Source: Paramecium tetraurelia (lineage: Eukaryota > Ciliophora > Oligohymenophorea > Peniculida > Parameciidae). From it: a stretch of DNA of 64,000 nucleotides. Made by a program: the position numbers and the translations under genes. The stretch lies in the NCBI RefSeq assembly GCF_000165425.1, contig NW_001799011.1:125933-189932 (forward strand), written 5' to 3'. Below the pieces are notes generated by a model. It searched no databases. It had not been told where the DNA came from and saw only the letters and a program-made list of their open reading frames with translations. Below, piece after piece: positions 60,921 through 64,000 of the stretch. Position 1 is the first letter of the stretch. Every line of letters starts with the position of its first letter.

Positions 60921-63900
60921 TCAAGTTTTATTATAAAGAGTATTGCTAAAAAGAGGACCTAGTTTATTAAGTTCTTTTTGAAACAAGTTTCTTTCCTCCT
61001 TTTTTCCTTTTTTCTTTTTGTTATACTTTAATTTCTCATAAAAGAAGGTAACTTCATTCTCAGTTGCTAAGTACAAAGCCTTTATATCTTGTAAGATAGT
61101 TTAAACAAATGAACTAGCCTGACTGATTACTTCATTTGTGATTGGTGATACTATGGTAATCTAAAGTTAATTGTCATCTTCATTTAAATCAAAAAATGGA
61201 CTAGATTTAAAATAGTTGATTACTCTTAATTGAATCCTTTGTAATTAATCCCTGTCTTTTGGGTGTCGAATTCCATCCCATAAAATTGTAGGAATTTATA
61301 AGTAGTATATCCAATAGAGGAGGCTTAATTTTATTGATAGCAACTCTCTAAGAATGCTAAAACCATTTGAATAATGCAGAAAGAAGAGATCCCTCCTTTG
61401 TATTAATCATTTAATCCTCTCTTCTTCAATAAGCTCTTGAATAACAGAACTATTGGTCTTAATTCGTTATAAAAGGATAGCCATTAGAGAGTCAATTCTG
61501 TTGAAATTTACCCTAGATGCCAATTTTATTTAGCTCCTTAATATTAGAAGAAGCTGACATCCACACTGAATAGATGGGATGGAATTTCTTCATCAGAACT
61601 AGATAATCTATTAAAATCAATACTTAGGAATCAAATCAATGTAGGGTAATACAAGGACATGAGATGAGTCTACAAAGGAGATGGTAGGATCAACCTGAAG
61701 TTTAATCAGTGGCATATTTGAAGTTGTAATTGCTCTAGAAAGTGTGAAATTAAGTTATACCTAATATTTTTGACCCATTTCATTTTTTAAAGAAAATCAA
61801 TTATTTTTTAGATTGGTCCATTTAATTGAGTGGATGGAAATAATTCAAACCCTGTAATTCCAATATCAATATCGCTTTCTGGAAGGGCTAAACCAGTTGC
61901 ACATGATCCAAATAGACGAACATTAGAATTAAATTCTATTAATAGTATAATAAATAATTCTACCTCTAAACAGTTAATTGATGACAAAGGAAATTCTGTC
62001 ATAGATTACTCTCCTCATTTATAGAATTTCCTGATTCTTTGTTAAGTTTAAGTCATTAAATTCCCTCATATCCATATCTAGTTTCTTAATCATTAAAGTT
62101 CTGGCTTAATTCATAATAATAGTATCAATTTCATCAGGATTGTTAGCTTTATAAAATTCTAGATTATTTTAAGAATAATTCATATTTAAATTATTGTTAT
62201 CCAATAATAATTCCTCTTAACAAAGACTCAACTCTTATATTTGAATTACATGTTTCAATGGTTTAATTATCGAGTTTTCATCTACTGTAATTTAGATAGG
62301 ATTCTAAGAAACCTTATTTTATTTTGTAATTTCTGCATTTTCTGATTATGGAGATATAGCCTCCTTCTTTTCAGGAGTAAGAGTTTATTAAGAGAGTGTT
62401 TCTTAACTACTATTTTTTAGACTATTTCTATTAGAAAAATTCTCTTTATCTTTATCTTCAATATCCTTTTGCTAGTAATTAAATTGATTTATAATTTAAG
62501 GTTTAGGTTTTTAAGTGGGAGTGATTTAAGTGGGTTGATTAGATTTAGTGTTTGGATTAGCCTTTTTTAAATGGAGATCCTGAGAACTGGCAAATTTTCT
62601 TTAGGTCTTCTTTCGTTGTCTTTTTGGTGCTGTGATAACAACCCAATTATCTTCATCATCATTTTAACCACTTAATTCATTTTCATTTCGATCTATCTCT
62701 TGAATCAACTCTGTTATCTTAGTTGGCTCTAAAATATTGGTATCTTTTTTATGAAGATCAGCAGTTATAAAATCAATTTGCTTATGATCAGAGCAAGGAC
62801 TTAAAGTTAAAATATATGATACTTTGAATGTCTATTGCATTCACATTCAGTACAATGTACATCATCTTAAGTTGTATCTTATTTATCATTCATTTCAACA
62901 CTATTACATTTATCTTGATTTGAGATCAGATTTTTTTAAGAATCATTTTCATTTTTGCTTTTTTATTTCTTCTACTTTTTAGATTTCTTTTTTTGATCTT
63001 GAGTCTTCTTTTTTTCTTTGCCTTCTATTTCTTAAAGATCTTTGACTAGTTTTTCTTTAAATTAATCTCTAATCATTCTCAAAATTCTCTTTTCACAATA
63101 AGATGAAAGCAAACTAAATCTTTCCAAAGGTTAACAATAGATATTATCAAAATTGTTATTTTCAAATAGTTAGTTGATTTCCTTCTCATTTATTTCTAAT
63201 GATGCGATGATGTTATTGATATCATATCCACCCTATCCATCGTTTGTTTACATAGGCTTTTTCATCAACAATTATGCCCATAAAATATCTTCCTACTTAG
63301 TATTTTTCTTTTTTGGAGCATTCTTAAATTCCTTGCATATTTAAGGAATTTAATTTAGTATTTTTAATTTAAAATCAGCATTTTACATCCAATATTTTTT
63401 AAGATCCTCATTTTAGATTGAATTGTTGTCAGTTAAATTTCCTTATTAACTTTGATAATATCTAAGAAGTCATATATCAAATTGTACATTAACGCTATAG
63501 CTTTTTCAAACTCATTTATAACCCAACCAGCGCATGTCTAATACGTTTTAGGATTGAACCAGATGGCATCATTCACAATATATTATTTTGCAATTGAGTT
63601 TAGAGTGACCTTTGGTTAAGAAGAAAATGCTAATCCATTGGAACATTCAATTAACAAGTTTATGATATCCTCTAAGGAACCTTGAAGACAAAATTTATCG
63701 AATATATCATCTTAATCAATGATACAAATTTTGGAAAGTAATTTCTAATCGATTTTATAATCAATTGAATACCTATTCTAAATGCAATTTCTCTTCCTCA
63801 TGTGAACGCCTTTTACGAACCAAGCACACAACTTTTATATCTTCGTTTATTGAAGGGAATCTTATCTTAGTATAGCTTTATACTTTGGGTTTTCATCTTT

Positions 63901-64000
63901 TAAAGCGTAGCTAGACCTTTCAACAAGCAAATCATGGAGATACATACGCATAATAAAGGTAGTTATCTTTTTCGAATTGACAGCAATCTCATTTATATTT
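60921..64000 (-). CDS. Non-canonical poly(A)/uridylyl polymerase, Trf4/Cid1 family (5' end beyond window)
   Basis: C-terminal catalytic domain: RVIYDRISFVINQLF, then after a 28 nt intron VRLFGSCATGLALPESDIDI (G-S and DxD metal site), NMPLIKLQVD, VDVSFFQYQGAK (third carboxylate), LTLQWLSFYNELRPIVLLFK and LLKKRGLNDQYKGGISSFC, which is the Trf4/Cid1 central-domain pattern. It ends in a Lys-rich tail (YNKKKKGKKEERNLFQKEL) at TGA 60923-60921. A long N-terminal part, continuous in frame over 62-64 kb, holds an ordered region (WVINEFEKAIALIYYQ), a Lys-rich block (KKKSKKQKKQKQ), a small Cys cluster CTECECNRHS and NWVVITAPKRQRKK. It adds nucleotides to RNA 3' ends; Cid1-type proteins serve RNA decay and, in ciliates, small-RNA silencing. 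Confidence 0.9.

Overview
The window looks like an internal piece of a ciliate macronuclear chromosome, most likely Paramecium (P. aurelia-type; genus is an inference). Three things show this. (1) Reading frames run for kilobases through TAA and TAG and end only at TGA, so TAA/TAG encode Gln; two poly-Gln tracts are written almost entirely in TAA/TAG/CAA. (2) Nearly every gene contains tiny introns, mostly 18-35 nt, GT(A)...AG. (3) DNA is strongly A+T-rich and genes are packed tens to a few hundred bp apart. Standard-code ORF calling therefore breaks almost every gene. I re-read the sequence with TGA as the only stop and removed micro-introns by hand. I saw no telomeric repeats, rRNA, tRNA, CRISPR, transposase or recognisable viral gene.

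Layout. 1-7 kb: coiled-coil and unknown proteins. 7.5-12.9 kb: a P4-ATPase lipid flippase diverging from 5-aminolevulinate synthase over about 113 bp. 12.9-18 kb: RCC1-repeat protein, Rab GTPase, PHD-finger protein, and a peroxisomal-type short-chain dehydrogenase. 18-23 kb: a secreted-type protein, a protein kinase with a poly-Gln linker, two small unknowns. 23.4-30.9 kb: MORN protein, coiled-coil proteins, NAD kinase, PH-domain kinase, EF-hand protein. 31-38.4 kb: a four-span membrane protein and a very large multipass protein with a PAS-like core. 38.5-48.5 kb: coiled-coil protein, a small Tim chaperone, unknowns, a RING plus Tudor-like protein, a DHHC palmitoyltransferase, a trichocyst matrix protein, coiled coils. 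48.7-57.2 kb: two Gln/Asn-rich proteins and a Sen1-type helicase. 57.5-60.8 kb: a kinase-like protein lacking the usual catalytic signatures beside a casein-kinase-1-like kinase. 60.9 kb to the right edge: a large non-canonical poly(A)/uridylyl polymerase (Trf4/Cid1 family), cut at its 5' end.

The genes do not form an operon or obvious pathway; this is ordinary mixed ciliate gene content (haem synthesis, NADP supply, lipid asymmetry, traffic, signalling, RNA metabolism, secretory granules). I did not find a convincing new multi-gene system. The best leads are the large Trf4/Cid1-type protein, the RING-Tudor protein, the degenerate kinase next to CK1, and several places where the reading frame cannot be closed with ordinary introns. 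Exon joins were made by eye and individual splice sites may be wrong by a few bases.
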